From: Neomegalonema perideroedes DSM 15528
Lineage (GTDB): Bacteria > Pseudomonadota > Alphaproteobacteria > Rhodobacterales > Rhodobacteraceae
Assembly (NCBI RefSeq): GCF_000374145.1
Contig: NZ_KB893653.1
Span: forward strand, 319,495 to 383,494
Direction: 5' to 3'
Length of the DNA: 64,000 bases
Position numbers and translations under genes: made by a program. This document shows positions 1-8,543 of the stretch, piece by piece (position 1 is the stretch's first letter; each line of letters starts with the position of its first letter). Under the pieces are notes generated by a model. That model did no database searches. It was not told the origin of the DNA and worked only from the letters and a program-made list of their open reading frames with translations.

Positions 1-1
1 G

Positions 2-247
2 GGCGAGATCCTCGAAGTGAACCCGAAGGAAGGCCGCGCGGTCGTCGCCGGGATCAATCTGGTCACGCGCCACCAGCGCCAGAGCCAGACTCAGGAAGGC
101 GGCCGCATCAGCAAGCCCGCCGCTCTGGATCTCTCCAACCTCGCTTTCGTCGATCCGAAAAGCGGCGAACCGACCCGCGTCGGCTTCCGCATCGGCGAGG
201 ACGGCAAGAAGGTCCGTTTCGCGAAGAAGTCCGGGGAGGCGATCTGA
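2..247 (+). CDS. rplX: 50S ribosomal protein L24, 5' truncated by window edge
   Basis: L24 is an early-assembly protein of the large ribosomal subunit that contacts 23S rRNA. The reading frame is open from base 2 and reads [15 protein letters not shown]..., so the N-terminal KOW half (about 20-25 residues) lies outside the window. The KOW-type stretch around the visible start, the VTRHQRQ segment and the C-terminal basic [10 protein letters not shown] segment are typical of bacterial L24. The GTG at base 17 is an internal valine, not a start. The TGA overlaps the ATG of rplE by one base, which implies translational coupling within the spc operon. Confidence 0.95.
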   Translation, partial: GEILEVNPKEGRAVVAGINLVTRHQRQSQTQEGGRISKPAALDLSNLAFVDPKSGEPTRVGFRIGEDGKKVRFAKKSGEAI

Positions 248-810
248 TGTCCGAGACTTACGTTCCGCGTCTCAAGACTCTTTACGATTCTGAGATCCGC
301 AAGGCGCTCAAGGAAGAGTTCTCCTATAAGAACGACCTCCAGATTCCGCGGCTCGACAAGATCGTGCTGAACATCGGCGTCGGCGAGGCCACGGGCGACT
401 CCAAGAAGATCAAGTCGGCTGAGGAAGACCTCACCCTGATCGCCGCCCAGAAGCCGGTCGTGACCAAGGCCCGCAAGTCCATCGCCGGCTTCAAGCTGCG
501 CGAGGGCATGCCGATCGGCGTGAAGGTCACGCTGCGTCAGGCCCGGATGTACGACTTCCTCGACCGTCTGGTGACCATCGCGCTGCCGCGCGTCCGCGAC
601 TTCCGGGGCGTCAACCCCAAGAGCTTCGACGGCTACGGCAATTACGCGATGGGCGTCCGCGAGCATCTGATCTTCCCGGAGATCGATTACGACAAGGCGG
701 AGAACGCCTGGGGCATGGACGTGATCATCTGCACCACGGCCAAAACCGACGACGAGGCGCGAGCTCTGCTCAAGCGCTTCAACATGCCCTTCATCACCAG
801 CGCTAACTGA
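247..810 (+). CDS. rplE: 50S ribosomal protein L5
   Basis: L5 binds 5S rRNA and forms part of the central protuberance of the 50S subunit. The 187-residue length is normal for the family. Characteristic stretches are the N-terminal YDSEIRKAL, the conserved [11 protein letters not shown], the loop [20 protein letters not shown], the [17 protein letters not shown] block and the C-terminal FP-EIDYDK followed by [11 protein letters not shown]. The start ATG overlaps the rplX stop (TGATG), and the gene lies 20 bases before rpsN. This is a housekeeping gene with no anomalies seen. Confidence 0.98.
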   Translation: MSETYVPRLKTLYDSEIRKALKEEFSYKNDLQIPRLDKIVLNIGVGEATGDSKKIKSAEEDLTLIAAQKPVVTKARKSIAGFKLREGMPIGVKVTLRQARMYDFLDRLVTIALPRVRDFRGVNPKSFDGYGNYAMGVREHLIFPEIDYDKAENAWGMDVIICTTAKTDDEARALLKRFNMPFITSAN

Positions 811-830
811 CGCATCGGAACAGCATCGAT

Positions 831-1136
831 ATGGCGAAGAAAAGCTCCATCGAGACCAACAACCGCCGCATGCGTCTGGCCGCTCAATACGCGGCCAAGC
901 GCGCCCGCCTCAAGGCGGCGGCGAAGGACGAGTCTCTGCCCCCTGAAGAGCGCTTCAAAGCGCGCATTCAGCTTTCGGAACTGCCGCGCAACAGCGCGCC
1001 GAACCGCATCCGCAACCGCTGCGAGGTCTCCGGACGTCCGCGCGGCTATTATCGCAAGCTGCGCATGTCGCGCATCGCCCTGCGGGATTTCGCCTCCGAA
1101 GGCTTGATCCCGGGCATGACCAAGTCCAGCTGGTGA
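831..1136 (+). CDS. rpsN: 30S ribosomal protein S14, zinc-independent form
   Basis: S14 is a late-assembly protein of the 30S head. At 101 residues this is the long form. The conserved C-terminal block [16 protein letters not shown] is followed by [11 protein letters not shown]. Only one cysteine is present, so this is the zinc-free (C-) type rather than the 61-residue four-cysteine type. That matters because C-/C+ S14 switches are used in zinc regulation elsewhere, and nothing here suggests such a switch. The gene is followed 13 bases later by rpsH in the same operon. Confidence 0.97.
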   Translation: MAKKSSIETNNRRMRLAAQYAAKRARLKAAAKDESLPPEERFKARIQLSELPRNSAPNRIRNRCEVSGRPRGYYRKLRMSRIALRDFASEGLIPGMTKSSW

Positions 1137-1149
1137 GGAGGGTTACCCA

Positions 1150-1548
1150 ATGACCATGACCGATCCTCTGGCCGACATGCTGGCCCGCATCCGCAACGCT
1201 CAGCTGCGCCGCCGCTCCACGGTGCGCACCCCCGCCTCGCGTCTGCGCGGCTGGGTGCTGGACGTGTTGGCCGCCGAAGGCTACATCCGCGCCTATGAGC
1301 GCCTCGAAGAGCCGGGTTCGCACCCGCAGTTCGAGATCTCGCTGAAGTATTTCGACGGCGAGCCCGTGATCCGCGAGATCAAGCGCGTCTCCAAGCCCGG
1401 CCGCCGCGTCTACACCGGCGTCGAGAAGATGCCGCGGGTCCGCAACGGTCTCGGCGTCTCCATCGTTTCGACCTCGCAGGGCGTCATGTCCGACGCCTCC
1501 GCGCGGGAGAAGAACATCGGCGGCGAAGTGCTCTGCACCGTCTTCTAA
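1150..1548 (+). CDS. rpsH: 30S ribosomal protein S8
   Basis: S8 binds the central domain of 16S rRNA. In E. coli it also represses the spc operon by binding its own mRNA. The 132 residues begin [18 protein letters not shown], a hallmark start, and end with the conserved [22 protein letters not shown]-type segment (SDA.AR...GGE). An AGGAGG-like sequence (gaggagggt) precedes the ATG. A strong nested hairpin follows in the gap before rplF. E. coli-type S8 feedback acts at the rplE start, and I could not identify an S8 site there by eye. Confidence 0.98.
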   Translation: MTMTDPLADMLARIRNAQLRRRSTVRTPASRLRGWVLDVLAAEGYIRAYERLEEPGSHPQFEISLKYFDGEPVIREIKRVSKPGRRVYTGVEKMPRVRNGLGVSIVSTSQGVMSDASAREKNIGGEVLCTVF

Positions 1549-1556
1549 CACTGGCC

Positions 1557-1599
1557 GGTCCGCAAGGCTCCCGCCGCAAGGCGGGAGAACCGACGGACC
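1557..1599 (+). promoter_or_regulatory. Nested hairpin between rpsH and rplF
   Basis: An inner perfect stem CTCCCGCC/GGCGGGAG (1568-1575 with 1580-1587) is closed by a GCAA tetraloop. An outer GGTCCG/CGGACC stem (1557-1562 with 1594-1599) surrounds it. No T-tract follows, and the rplF ribosome-binding site (gaagaggaaacc) lies just beyond. The function is inferred only: an mRNA processing, stabilising or protein-binding element rather than a terminator, because the operon must continue. Confidence 0.6.
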
Positions 1600-1612
1600 A
1601 GAAGAGGAAACC

Positions 1613-2146
1613 ATGTCGCGTATCGGCAAAAAGCCCGTTCCCGTCGCCAAGGGCGTGGACGTGCAGGTGAAAGGCCAGACGGTTTCGGTCAAAGGACCGA
1701 AGGGTCAGCGCAGCTTCACCGTTCCCGACGATGTGTCGGTGGTCTTAGAGAACGGCGCGGTCGCTTTCGCGCCGCGCGGCGACAGCAAGCGCGCCCGCAG
1801 CATGTGGGGCATGTCGCGCAGCGTCGTCGAGAATCTCCAGATCGGCGTCACCAACGGCTTCAGCAAGAAGCTTGAGATCGAGGGCGTCGGCTATCGCGCG
1901 GCGGTTCAGGGCAAAGTCCTGAAGCTGTCGCTCGGCTATTCCCACGACGTGAATTACGAGATCCCCGAAGGCATCGAGATCAAGACCCCCAAGCCGGTCG
2001 AGATCGAGATTTCGGGCATCGACGAACAGCGCGTCGGCCAGGTGGCCGCCGAGATCCGCGCTTGGCGCCCCCCCGAGCCCTATAAGGGCAAGGGCGTGAA
2101 ATACGCCGGCGAATTCATCTTCCGCAAGGAAGGCAAGAAGAAGTAA
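1613..2146 (+). CDS. rplF: 50S ribosomal protein L6
   Basis: L6 sits near the sarcin-ricin loop and the factor-binding region of the 50S subunit. The 177-residue protein starts [15 protein letters not shown] and contains the diagnostic [19 protein letters not shown]-like segment and the C-terminal [16 protein letters not shown] motif (PEPYKGKG around residue 153). Length and both duplicated RNA-recognition-like halves are normal. The start is supported by gaagaggaaacc just upstream. It lies 10 bases upstream of rplR. Confidence 0.98.
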   Translation: MSRIGKKPVPVAKGVDVQVKGQTVSVKGPKGQRSFTVPDDVSVVLENGAVAFAPRGDSKRARSMWGMSRSVVENLQIGVTNGFSKKLEIEGVGYRAAVQGKVLKLSLGYSHDVNYEIPEGIEIKTPKPVEIEISGIDEQRVGQVAAEIRAWRPPEPYKGKGVKYAGEFIFRKEGKKK

Positions 2147-2156
2147 GGGCGCCCTC

Positions 2157-2519
2157 ATGGCCAAATCCAATCAGGAAGCCCTCGCGCGCCGCCGTCAGCG
2201 GGTGCGGGGCCGTCTCAAGAAGGTCTCCGAAGGGCGCGCGCGTCTTTCGGTCTTCCGGTCTTCGCAGAACATCTACGCTCAGGTGATCGACGACGTCGAG
2301 GGCCGCACCCTCGCCGCCGCCTCGACGCTGGAGGCCGATCTGGCCTCCTTCAAGGGCAAACGCAACAAGGACGCCGCCGCCGCCGTGGGCAAGCTCGTCG
2401 CCGAGCGGGCCAAAGCCGCGGGCGTGGAGCAGGTCTACTTCGACCGCGGCGCCTATCTGTTCCATGGGCGCGTGAAGGCGCTCGCCGACGCGGCCCGCGA
2501 GGCCGGGCTGCAGTTTTAA
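2157..2519 (+). CDS. rplR: 50S ribosomal protein L18
   Basis: L18 binds 5S rRNA together with L5 and L25. The 120-residue protein has the expected basic N-terminus ([12 protein letters not shown]), the [18 protein letters not shown] block and the C-terminal [24 protein letters not shown] signature, which is near-universal in bacterial L18. It is tightly spaced between rplF and rpsE (12-base gap, with an AAGGAGGGCG ribosome-binding site overlapping its own stop), so it is co-transcribed. Confidence 0.98.
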   Translation: MAKSNQEALARRRQRVRGRLKKVSEGRARLSVFRSSQNIYAQVIDDVEGRTLAAASTLEADLASFKGKRNKDAAAAVGKLVAERAKAAGVEQVYFDRGAYLFHGRVKALADAAREAGLQF

Positions 2520-2531
2520 GGAGGGCGATCC

Positions 2532-3104
2532 ATGGCCCGTCAGGATGGCGAGCGCAACCGCGACCGCAACCGCGACGACGAGCGCGATTCCGAATTCGTG
2601 GATCGTCTGGTCCACATCAACCGCGTCTCGAAGACCGTCAAGGGCGGCAAGCGCTTCGGCTTCGCCGCGCTGGTCGTCGTCGGCGACCAGAAGGGCCGCG
2701 TCGGCTTCGGCCACGGCAAGGCCCGCGAAGTGCCTGAGGCGATCCGCAAGGCGACCGAGCAGGCGAAAGCCGGCTTGATCCGCGTGCATCTGCGCGAAGG
2801 CCGCACCCTGCATCACGACGCTCCGGGCCGTTGGGGCGCGGGCCGCGTCATGATGCGTTCGGCCGCCGCGGGCACGGGCATCATCGCCGGCGGCCCGATG
2901 CGCGCCGTCTTCGAGGCTCTGGGCGTGCAGGACGTGGTGGCGAAATCCATCGGCTCGCCCAACCCCTACAACATGGTCCGCGCGACCTTCGAGGCGCTCA
3001 AGAACGAGACCTCGCCGCGCGCGGTGGCCGCCCGTCGCGGCAAGAAGGTGGCCGACATTCTCGCCCGCCGTCCCGGCGAGGCCGTTTCGGCCCTGACCGA
3101 GTAA
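2532..3104 (+). CDS. rpsE: 30S ribosomal protein S5
   Basis: S5 shapes the mRNA entry channel and affects decoding fidelity. After an alphaproteobacterial-type charged N-terminal extension ([18 protein letters not shown]) comes the double-stranded RNA-binding-like domain with [20 protein letters not shown], then [15 protein letters not shown] and the C-terminal [18 protein letters not shown]. The length of 190 residues is slightly long because of the Arg/Asp-rich N-terminus. A strong AAGGAGGGCG ribosome-binding site supports the ATG at 2532. Co-transcribed with rplR and rpmD. Confidence 0.98.
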   Translation: MARQDGERNRDRNRDDERDSEFVDRLVHINRVSKTVKGGKRFGFAALVVVGDQKGRVGFGHGKAREVPEAIRKATEQAKAGLIRVHLREGRTLHHDAPGRWGAGRVMMRSAAAGTGIIAGGPMRAVFEALGVQDVVAKSIGSPNPYNMVRATFEALKNETSPRAVAARRGKKVADILARRPGEAVSALTE

Positions 3105-3114
3105 GGAGGCGAAG

Positions 3115-3306
3115 ATGTCGAAAGCTACGGTGACGGTCCGTCAGGTCCGCAGCGCCGCCCGCCGCACCGAGGATCAGGCCGCCACTCTGCGCGGCCTCGG
3201 TCTGGGCAAGATCAACCGGACCCGGACTCTTGAGGACACGCCCTCCGTGCGGGGGATGATCAACAAGATCCAGCATCTGGTCGAAGTGGTCGAGCCGAAG
3301 GCCTGA
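3115..3306 (+). CDS. rpmD: 50S ribosomal protein L30
   Basis: L30 is a small, non-universal protein of the large subunit. The 63-residue protein has the typical [13 protein letters not shown]-terminus, [22 protein letters not shown] with the conserved GL.KI..T..LEDTP..RGM pattern, and the terminal IQHLVEVVE. The ribosome-binding site AAGGAGGCGAAG precedes the ATG. It is the last gene before a 117-base gap that carries a GC-rich hairpin. Confidence 0.97.
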   Translation: MSKATVTVRQVRSAARRTEDQAATLRGLGLGKINRTRTLEDTPSVRGMINKIQHLVEVVEPKA

Positions 3307-3327
3307 GCCCTTCGGACCGCATTCTCC

Positions 3328-3349
3328 GGGCGGCCCCATCGGGCCGCCC
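3328..3349 (+). terminator. GC hairpin in rpmD-rplO gap, attenuator-like
   Basis: A perfect 9-bp stem GGGCGGCCC/GGGCCGCCC (3328-3336 with 3341-3349) has a CATC loop. It is followed by gcttcacatttt, a weak T-run. It resembles a leaky intrinsic terminator within a ribosomal operon. Partial termination or RNA processing is inferred; complete termination would isolate rplO, secY and adk unless another promoter lies downstream. Confidence 0.5.
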
Positions 3350-3423
3350 GCTTCACATTTTCAGGCCGCGGCCTCCGACGCTGATGACGCGCGTCGATCA
3401 GGTCCGGCGATCAGGAGAGCGTC

Positions 3424-3900
3424 ATGAAACTGCATGAGCTTCGCGACAACGAAGGCGCCGTCACCCGCAAATTCCGCGTGGGCCGCGGCCCCGGCTCCGG
3501 CAAGGGCAAGACCTCCGGCGTCGGCATCAAGGGTCAGGGCTCGCGCCGCGGCGTGGCCATCAAGGGCTTCGAAGGCGGCCAGATGCCCCTTCACCGCCGT
3601 CTGCCCAAGCGCGGCTTCAAGAACATCTTCTCGAAGCAGCACGCGATCATCAACATCGGCGACCTCGAGGCGCTGGTCGAGGCGGGCCGCATCGACGGTT
3701 CGGCCGAGATCACCCATGAAGTCCTCGTGGCGGCGGGCGTCTCCCGCGCGGCCAAGGACGGCCTGCGCGTCCTCGGCGGCGGCGAGCTGAAGCGCAAGCT
3801 GACCATCCGCGCCGCCGGAGCCTCGGCTTCGGCCCGCGAGGCGGTTGCAAAGGCGGGCGGGACGCTCCATCTTCCCGAAGCCGCGTCCGAAGCCGTCTGA
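3424..3900 (+). CDS. rplO: 50S ribosomal protein L15
   Basis: L15 is a late-assembly protein of the 50S subunit. The protein has 158 residues with the canonical [12 protein letters not shown] start, the glycine-rich [22 protein letters not shown] segment that threads into 23S rRNA, and the [18 protein letters not shown] signature. The C-terminal globular half ([18 protein letters not shown]) is normal apart from an Ala-rich end. The ribosome-binding site is aggagagcgtc. A 191-base gap with a hairpin separates it from secY. Confidence 0.98.
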   Translation: MKLHELRDNEGAVTRKFRVGRGPGSGKGKTSGVGIKGQGSRRGVAIKGFEGGQMPLHRRLPKRGFKNIFSKQHAIINIGDLEALVEAGRIDGSAEITHEVLVAAGVSRAAKDGLRVLGGGELKRKLTIRAAGASASAREAVAKAGGTLHLPEAASEAV

Positions 3901-3916
3901 CCTGACGGCGCTCGGC

Positions 3917-3948
3917 GGCTCGGGAGCGCCCTGCGGTCCTCCCGAGCC
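3917..3948 (+). promoter_or_regulatory. Inverted repeat in rplO-secY gap
   Basis: A perfect 10-bp inverted repeat GGCTCGGGAG/CTCCCGAGCC (3917-3926 with 3939-3948) encloses a 12-base loop. No T-tract follows. This is directly seen in the sequence; a role in mRNA processing or secY expression control is only inferred. The rest of the 191-base gap is purine-rich (GAGGAGAGGAGG at about 3970) with no recognisable gene. Confidence 0.45.
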
Positions 3949-4091
3949 TCACGGCGGCGCTCCGGCTCCTGAGGAGAGGAGGCGGCGGCGCAAAGATCCC
4001 GCGGGGGGGCCTCCTCCGCGGGGCGCGATGCTTCGAGGCGGGCGATCAACGGGCGAGGTCCGGCGCGCCGCGCCGGAATTCGGGGACCCCC

Positions 4092-5423
4092 ATGGCTTCG
4101 GCTGCTGAACAACTCGCCGCCAATCTGAGCTGGAAGACCTTCGGCAAGGCCAAAGACCTCCAGCGCCGCATCCTCTACACGCTTCTGGTGCTGGTGGTTT
4201 ACCGCTTCGGCACCTACGTGCCTTTGCCGGGCATCAATCCTCAGGCCCTGCAGCAGCTGATTCAGCAGAATCAGGCCGGCTTCCTCGGGATGATCAACGC
4301 CTTCTCGGGCGGCGCGGTCGAGCGCATGTCGATCCTCGCTCTGGGGATCATGCCCTATATTTCGGCCTCGATCATCGTCCAGCTGATGACCTCGATGGTC
4401 CCCTCTCTTGAGAAGCTCAAGAAAGAGGGCGAATCGGGCCGCCGCAAGATCAACCAATACACCCGCTATGGAACCGTGGCTCTGGCGATCCTTCAGGGCT
4501 GGGGCATCGTGGCGGGCCTCGCCAATCAGGGCACGCTGATCGACGGCGGCGCCTTCTACCGCGTCGCGACGGTGGCGATTCTGGTCGGCGGCACCATGAT
4601 GCTGCTCTGGCTCGGCGAGCAGATCACCGCGCGGGGCGTGGGCAACGGCGTCTCGCTGATCATCTTCGCGGGCATCATCGCCGAGATGCCGCGCGCCATC
4701 GGCAATCTGCTTCAGCAGGGCAGCCAGAACATCATTTCTCCGGCTCTGATCATCGGCCTGATCGTCTTCGGTCTGCTGGTCATCGCCTTCGTGGTCTTCA
4801 TGGAGCGCGCCCAGCGCCGGATTCTGGTGCAATATCCGAAGCGTCAGGTCGGCCCGCAGCAGATGACCGGCGGCGAAAGCTCGCATCTGCCGCTGAAGGT
4901 GAACACCGCGGGCGTGATCCCGGCGATCTTCGCCAGCTCCCTGCTGCTGCTGCCGATGACGGCGGCCAGCTTCGCCGGCGAAAGCGCGGGCGGCTGGCTC
5001 TCGACCCTCACCGCGGCCCTCGGCCCCGGACAGCCGCTCTATCTGATCATCTACGCGGCGCTGATCATCTTCTTCGCCTTCTTCTACACGGCGGTGGTCT
5101 TCAACCCCACCGACGTGGCCGACAACCTCAAGCGTCAGGGCGGCTTCATCCCCGGCGTGCGGCCCGGCGAGCGGACGGCGCAATATCTGGATTACGTGCT
5201 GACCCGTCTGACCGCCATCGGCGCGGTTTATATGGCGGCCGTCTGCCTCTTGCCGGAATTGATGAGAGCGCGCTGGAGCATTCCATTTTATTTTGGCGGC
5301 ACTTCCCTTCTGATCGTCGTGAGCGTTACGATGGACACCATCACGCAAGTGCAGAGCCATCTGATCGCCCATCAATATGAAGGGTTGATTCAGAAATCGC
5401 GACTGAGGGGGAAACGGAAATGA
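4092..5423 (+). CDS. secY: Preprotein translocase subunit SecY
   Basis: SecY is the channel-forming subunit of the SecYEG translocon in the inner membrane. The 443 residues contain ten predicted membrane segments. Conserved blocks are [24 protein letters not shown] near TM1, the plug-region [63 protein letters not shown] and the C-terminal [15 protein letters not shown]. Its last four codons overlap the adk start (ATGA), a classic secY-adk coupling. No abnormality seen. Confidence 0.98.
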   Translation: MASAAEQLAANLSWKTFGKAKDLQRRILYTLLVLVVYRFGTYVPLPGINPQALQQLIQQNQAGFLGMINAFSGGAVERMSILALGIMPYISASIIVQLMTSMVPSLEKLKKEGESGRRKINQYTRYGTVALAILQGWGIVAGLANQGTLIDGGAFYRVATVAILVGGTMMLLWLGEQITARGVGNGVSLIIFAGIIAEMPRAIGNLLQQGSQNIISPALIIGLIVFGLLVIAFVVFMERAQRRILVQYPKRQVGPQQMTGGESSHLPLKVNTAGVIPAIFASSLLLLPMTAASFAGESAGGWLSTLTAALGPGQPLYLIIYAALIIFFAFFYTAVVFNPTDVADNLKRQGGFIPGVRPGERTAQYLDYVLTRLTAIGAVYMAAVCLLPELMRARWSIPFYFGGTSLLIVVSVTMDTITQVQSHLIAHQYEGLIQKSRLRGKRK

Positions 5424-6064
5424 ACATCATCCTGTTGGGGCCGCCGGGGGCGGGCAAGGGCACTCAGGCCCGCATGCTGACCGAAAAGCGGGGGCTGGTT
5501 CAGCTCTCGACCGGCGACATGCTCCGAGCGGCGGTCGCGGCGGGAACTCCGGTCGGCAAGGCCGCCGACGCGGTGATGAAAAGCGGCGGTCTGGTCGGCG
5601 ACGACATCGTCATCGGCGTGATCTCCGAGCGGCTCGACCAGCCGGACGTCAAGCAGGGCGTCATCTTCGACGGCTTTCCGCGCACTCTGGCCCAGGCCGA
5701 CGCGCTGGAGAAGCTGCTTGCGGATAAAGGGATCTCCCTCGACCATGTGGTCGAGATGAGCGTCGACGACGAAGTCGTGACGGCCCGCATCGCCGGGCGC
5801 TACACCTGCGCCAAATGCGGCGAGGGCTATCACGACGAGAGCAAGCAGCCCAATGTTCCGGGCGTCTGCGACAAATGCGGCGGAACGGAGTTCAAACGCC
5901 GCGCCGACGACAACGCCCACGCCGTGCGCACCCGGCTCATGGCCTATTACCGCGAGACCTCGCCGCTGATCGGCTATTACTACGCCAAGGGGCGCCTCGC
6001 CTCGGTGGATGGTCTGGCCGACATCGACGAAGTCGAGCGCCAGATCTCCGCGGTTCTGGGCTGA
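5420..6064 (+). CDS. adk: Adenylate kinase, zinc-binding LID type
   Basis: The enzyme catalyses AMP + ATP = 2 ADP in the cytosol. The P-loop [11 protein letters not shown] (residues 7-17), [12 protein letters not shown] and the [14 protein letters not shown]-site motif are present. The LID domain, from about residue 130, carries CxxC-x16-CxxC (CAKCG ... CDKCG), a structural zinc site known from Gram-positive and some proteobacterial enzymes and absent in E. coli Adk. The 214-residue length is the normal long form. It overlaps secY by four bases. A 293-base gap follows before rpsM. Confidence 0.97.
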   Translation: MNIILLGPPGAGKGTQARMLTEKRGLVQLSTGDMLRAAVAAGTPVGKAADAVMKSGGLVGDDIVIGVISERLDQPDVKQGVIFDGFPRTLAQADALEKLLADKGISLDHVVEMSVDDEVVTARIAGRYTCAKCGEGYHDESKQPNVPGVCDKCGGTEFKRRADDNAHAVRTRLMAYYRETSPLIGYYYAKGRLASVDGLADIDEVERQISAVLG

Positions 6065-6137
6065 TCCTCCGCAACGGCGAGAAGGCGCTCCGCCCGCGGC
6101 GGGGCGCCGCGACGACCCGACGACAAGCATAGAGTCC

Positions 6138-6165
6138 TTGACTCGCGAGCGTTCCAGACTATCTT
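6138..6165 (+). promoter_or_regulatory. Candidate sigma-70 promoter for rpsM-rpsK-rpoA
   Basis: TTGACT (6138-6143) and TATCTT (6160-6165) are separated by 16 bases in the 293-base adk-rpsM gap, about 190 bases before the rpsM start. The hexamers match the housekeeping consensus reasonably well (TTGACA, TATAAT). The rest of the gap holds no gene I can support. An internal promoter here would decouple the alpha operon from spc. This is inferred by pattern only. Confidence 0.45.
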
Positions 6166-6357
6166 GCGCCGATCTTGACGGCCGGATGAGTCGACGCTCC
6201 TTTCAAAGCTCAGGACTCCATTCCGGACGACGCGCCGCAGCTCTTTTGAGAATTCGGGCGCGGCGCCGTCCGGCTCCCCTTTCCGCTTTCACGGGGGAGG
6301 GGGCGATTTTGGAAGCTACCGAAAGGCTGACTCAGCCGGAACCGAACGGAGAGAGAC

Positions 6358-6726
6358 GTGGCGCGCATCGCTGGCGTGAACATTCCCACGAACAAGCAGG
6401 TCCAAGTGGCCCTGACTTACATTCATGGCATCGGCCCCCACAGCGCGAAAGAGCTCCTCGCCAAGGTCGGCGTGGACGCGACGCGCCGCGTGAACGAGTT
6501 GACCGACGCCGAAGTGCTGCAGATTCGCGAGGCCATCGACGCGAGCTATAAGGTCGAAGGCGACCTTCGCCGCGAAGTCTCGATGAACATCAAACGGCTG
6601 ATGGACCTCGGCTGCTATCGCGGCCTGCGTCATCGCAAGGGCCTGCCGGTGCGCGGCCAGCGCACCCACACCAACGCCCGCACCCGCAAGGGTCCCGCCA
6701 AGCCCATCGCCGGCAAGAAGAAGTAA
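6358..6726 (+). CDS. rpsM: 30S ribosomal protein S13
   Basis: S13 sits in the 30S head and contacts L5 and tRNA. The 122-residue protein starts at GTG (6358) with a purine-rich gagagagac ribosome-binding region. It reads [14 protein letters not shown], followed by the helix-hairpin-helix-like [18 protein letters not shown] and the C-terminal basic [25 protein letters not shown] tail typical of S13. It begins the alpha-operon segment rpsM-rpsK-rpoA-rplQ. Confidence 0.98.
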   Translation: MARIAGVNIPTNKQVQVALTYIHGIGPHSAKELLAKVGVDATRRVNELTDAEVLQIREAIDASYKVEGDLRREVSMNIKRLMDLGCYRGLRHRKGLPVRGQRTHTNARTRKGPAKPIAGKKK

Positions 6727-6732
6727 GAGATC

Positions 6733-7125
6733 ATGGCTCCGAACGACAAGTCCCGTCCGCGCCGCAAAGAGCGCAAGAACATCGCCGCCGGCGTGGCTCA
6801 TGTGAACGCCAGCTTCAACAACACGATGATCACCATCGCCGACGCTCAGGGCAACGCGATCTCGTGGTCTTCGTCGGGGATGATGGGCTTCAAGGGCTCG
6901 CGCAAATCCACGCCCTACGCCGCGCAGGTCGCCGCCGAGGACGCGGGCAAGAAGGCCATGGAGCATGGTCTGCGCACCCTCGAAGTCGAGGTTCAGGGCC
7001 CCGGTTCGGGCCGCGAATCGGCTTTGCGCGCGCTGCAGGCTCTGGGCCTCGCGGTCACCTCGATCCGCGACGTGACCCCGATCGCCCATAACGGCTGCCG
7101 CCCGCCGAAGCGCCGCCGCGTCTGA
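6733..7125 (+). CDS. rpsK: 30S ribosomal protein S11
   Basis: S11 forms part of the 30S platform near the Shine-Dalgarno/anti-Shine-Dalgarno helix. It has 130 residues with the basic N-terminus [17 protein letters not shown], the [11 protein letters not shown] block and [25 protein letters not shown]. The terminal [18 protein letters not shown] is the family signature. It lies 6 bases after rpsM. A strong 13-bp hairpin follows in the gap before rpoA. Confidence 0.98.
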   Translation: MAPNDKSRPRRKERKNIAAGVAHVNASFNNTMITIADAQGNAISWSSSGMMGFKGSRKSTPYAAQVAAEDAGKKAMEHGLRTLEVEVQGPGSGRESALRALQALGLAVTSIRDVTPIAHNGCRPPKRRRV

Positions 7126-7145
7126 CGCGCCGCGCTGAAGAACAG

Positions 7146-7177
7146 ATCCCTCGTCTTCGCAGGAAGGCGAGGGATTT
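7146..7177 (+). terminator. Strong hairpin in rpsK-rpoA gap
   Basis: ATCCCTCG (7146-7153) pairs with CGAGGGAT (7168-7175). The inner CTTC/GAAG pairs extend this to about 13 bp with one wobble and a GCAG tetraloop. TTT follows immediately. A second small stem TCGCCG/CGGCGA lies just after it. The form is that of an attenuating terminator or RNase processing site. It may tune rpoA relative to the ribosomal genes, which is inference. Confidence 0.5.
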
Positions 7178-7260
7178 CGCCGTTTCGGCGAGACTGCCGC
7201 CGACAGATTCCCGGATCCTCGGGACACGCGCTTTCGGGCGCGCACGAATTGGAGGACGCC

Positions 7261-8277
7261 GTGATCCAGAAGAACTGGAAACATCTCATCCGCCCCGAGC
7301 GGCCCACCGTCGAGCATGGCGCCGACGCCTCGCGCAAGGCGACCATGACGGTCGAGCCCTTGGAGCGCGGCTTCGGCCTGACGCTCGGCAACTCGCTGCG
7401 CCGGGTTTTGTTGTCGTCGATTCAGGGCGCGGCGGTCACCGCGATCCAGATCAACAACGTGCTGCATGAATTCTCCTCGGTCGAGGGCGTCCGCGAGGAC
7501 GTGACGGACATCGTGCTGAACGTGAAGGGCCTCGCCATCCGCATGGACGTCGAGGGGCCCAAGCGCCTCACGCTGCAGGCCAGCGGGCCGGGCGAGGTCC
7601 GCGCCGGACAGATTCAGGCCAGCTCGGGCATTGAGATCCTCAACCCGAATCATCTGATCTGCCATCTGGACACCAACGCCTCGATCAACATGGAGTTGAC
7701 CGTGGCGCAGGGCAAAGGCTACGTCCCGGCCGATCAGAACCGCCCCGAGGACGCCCCCATCGGCTATATCCCGGTGGATGCGCTCTACAGCCCGGTCAAG
7801 CGCGTCTCCTATCAGGTCACGCCGACCCGCTCGGGCCAGATCCTCGATTATGACCGCCTGACGCTGACCATCGAGACCGACGGCTCGGTGACCCCTGAGG
7901 ACGCGCTGGCCTACGCCGCCCGCATCCTTCAGGACCAGCTCCAGACCTTCATCAATTTCGACGAGCCCCGCGAAGACGTCCGCGAGGCCCCGGAGACCCA
8001 GCTCGAATTCAACCCGATCTTCCTCAAGAAGGTCGACGAGCTGGAGCTTTCGGTGCGTTCGGCGAATTGCCTGAAGAACGACAACATCGTCTATATCGGC
8101 GATCTCATCCAGAAGACCGAGGCGGAGATGCTCCGCACGCCGAACTTCGGCCGCAAGTCTCTGAACGAGATCAAGGAAGTCCTCTCGGTGATGAACCTGC
8201 ACCTCGGCACCGACGTGCCGAACTGGCCGCCCGAGAACATCGAGGATCTGGCCAAGAAATTCGAGGACAGCTTCTGA
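7261..8277 (+). CDS. rpoA: RNA polymerase alpha subunit
   Basis: Alpha nucleates RNA polymerase assembly; its C-terminal domain contacts UP elements and activators. I place the start at GTG 7261 ([12 protein letters not shown]...), because that matches the alphaproteobacterial N-terminus and a GGAGG ribosome-binding site at 7251-7255 sits 5 bases upstream. A TTG at 7249 would overlap that site. The protein has 338 residues. The N-terminal domain shows [19 protein letters not shown], the linker follows residue 230, and the C-terminal domain has [15 protein letters not shown] and [11 protein letters not shown]. Confidence 0.97.
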   Translation: MIQKNWKHLIRPERPTVEHGADASRKATMTVEPLERGFGLTLGNSLRRVLLSSIQGAAVTAIQINNVLHEFSSVEGVREDVTDIVLNVKGLAIRMDVEGPKRLTLQASGPGEVRAGQIQASSGIEILNPNHLICHLDTNASINMELTVAQGKGYVPADQNRPEDAPIGYIPVDALYSPVKRVSYQVTPTRSGQILDYDRLTLTIETDGSVTPEDALAYAARILQDQLQTFINFDEPREDVREAPETQLEFNPIFLKKVDELELSVRSANCLKNDNIVYIGDLIQKTEAEMLRTPNFGRKSLNEIKEVLSVMNLHLGTDVPNWPPENIEDLAKKFEDSF

Positions 8278-8287
8278 GATTCCGACC

Positions 8288-8314
8288 GGGCTCCGGCGCG
8301 AACCGCCGGAGCCC
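8288..8314 (+). terminator. GC hairpin immediately after rpoA
   Basis: An 11-bp perfect stem GGGCTCCGGCG/CGCCGGAGCCC (8288-8298 with 8304-8314) has a CGAAC loop, ten bases after the rpoA stop. No T-tract follows, so efficient intrinsic termination is unlikely. It precedes the tandem hairpin array at 8343-8482 and may act with it as a 3' stabilising or processing structure. Confidence 0.5.
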
Positions 8315-8342
8315 GCCGGTCTATGGGCTGAAAAGCCCTCTG

Positions 8343-8482
8343 ATCTACGGGCGCCGGGCTTCGGTCGTCGTCCCTCGATCTACGGGCGTCCGGCTTCGGC
8401 CGACGCCCTCCAATCTACGGGCGTCCGGCTTCAGCCGACGCCCCCCAATCTACGGGCGCCCGGCTTCGGCCGACGCCCCAAA
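8343..8482 (+). repeat. Four 35-bp tandem repeats, each a UUCG-type hairpin
   Basis: Units begin at 8343, 8378, 8413 and 8448, an exact 35-base period, each opening ATCTACGGGCG. Units 2 and 3 fold as GGGCGTC, a bulged C, GGC, a TTCG (TTCA in unit 3) loop, GCC, GACGCCC: about 10 bp capped by the very stable C(UUCG)G tetraloop type. Unit 1 is the most diverged. The array fills most of the 266-base rpoA-rplQ gap. There is no coding frame or T-tract, and the function is unknown. Confidence 0.85.
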
Positions 8483-8543
8483 GGCCCGACCCGACGCAGG
8501 GAAGGGCTGACAAAGCATAAAGCTTCAACCTAAGGAGATCCCC

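Noticed and set aside
3591-5375. Long minus-strand open frame of 594 codons opposite rplO and secY
   Set aside because: It is the shadow of the GC-rich coding strand: composition is His/Asp/Arg/Gln-rich with no domain, and both plus-strand genes are certain.
7249-7260. TTG start for rpoA at 7249
   Set aside because: The ribosome-binding site GGAGG lies at 7251-7255, inside this extension; the GTG at 7261 is correctly spaced and matches the conserved N-terminus.
6316-8202. Minus-strand frame of 628 codons opposite rpsM, rpsK and rpoA
   Set aside because: Antisense shadow; it spans three conserved ribosomal and polymerase genes and their gaps.
8343-8482. CRISPR-like array
   Set aside because: Repeat and spacer do not alternate: the full 35-base unit is itself repeated with no variable spacer, and no cas gene is present.
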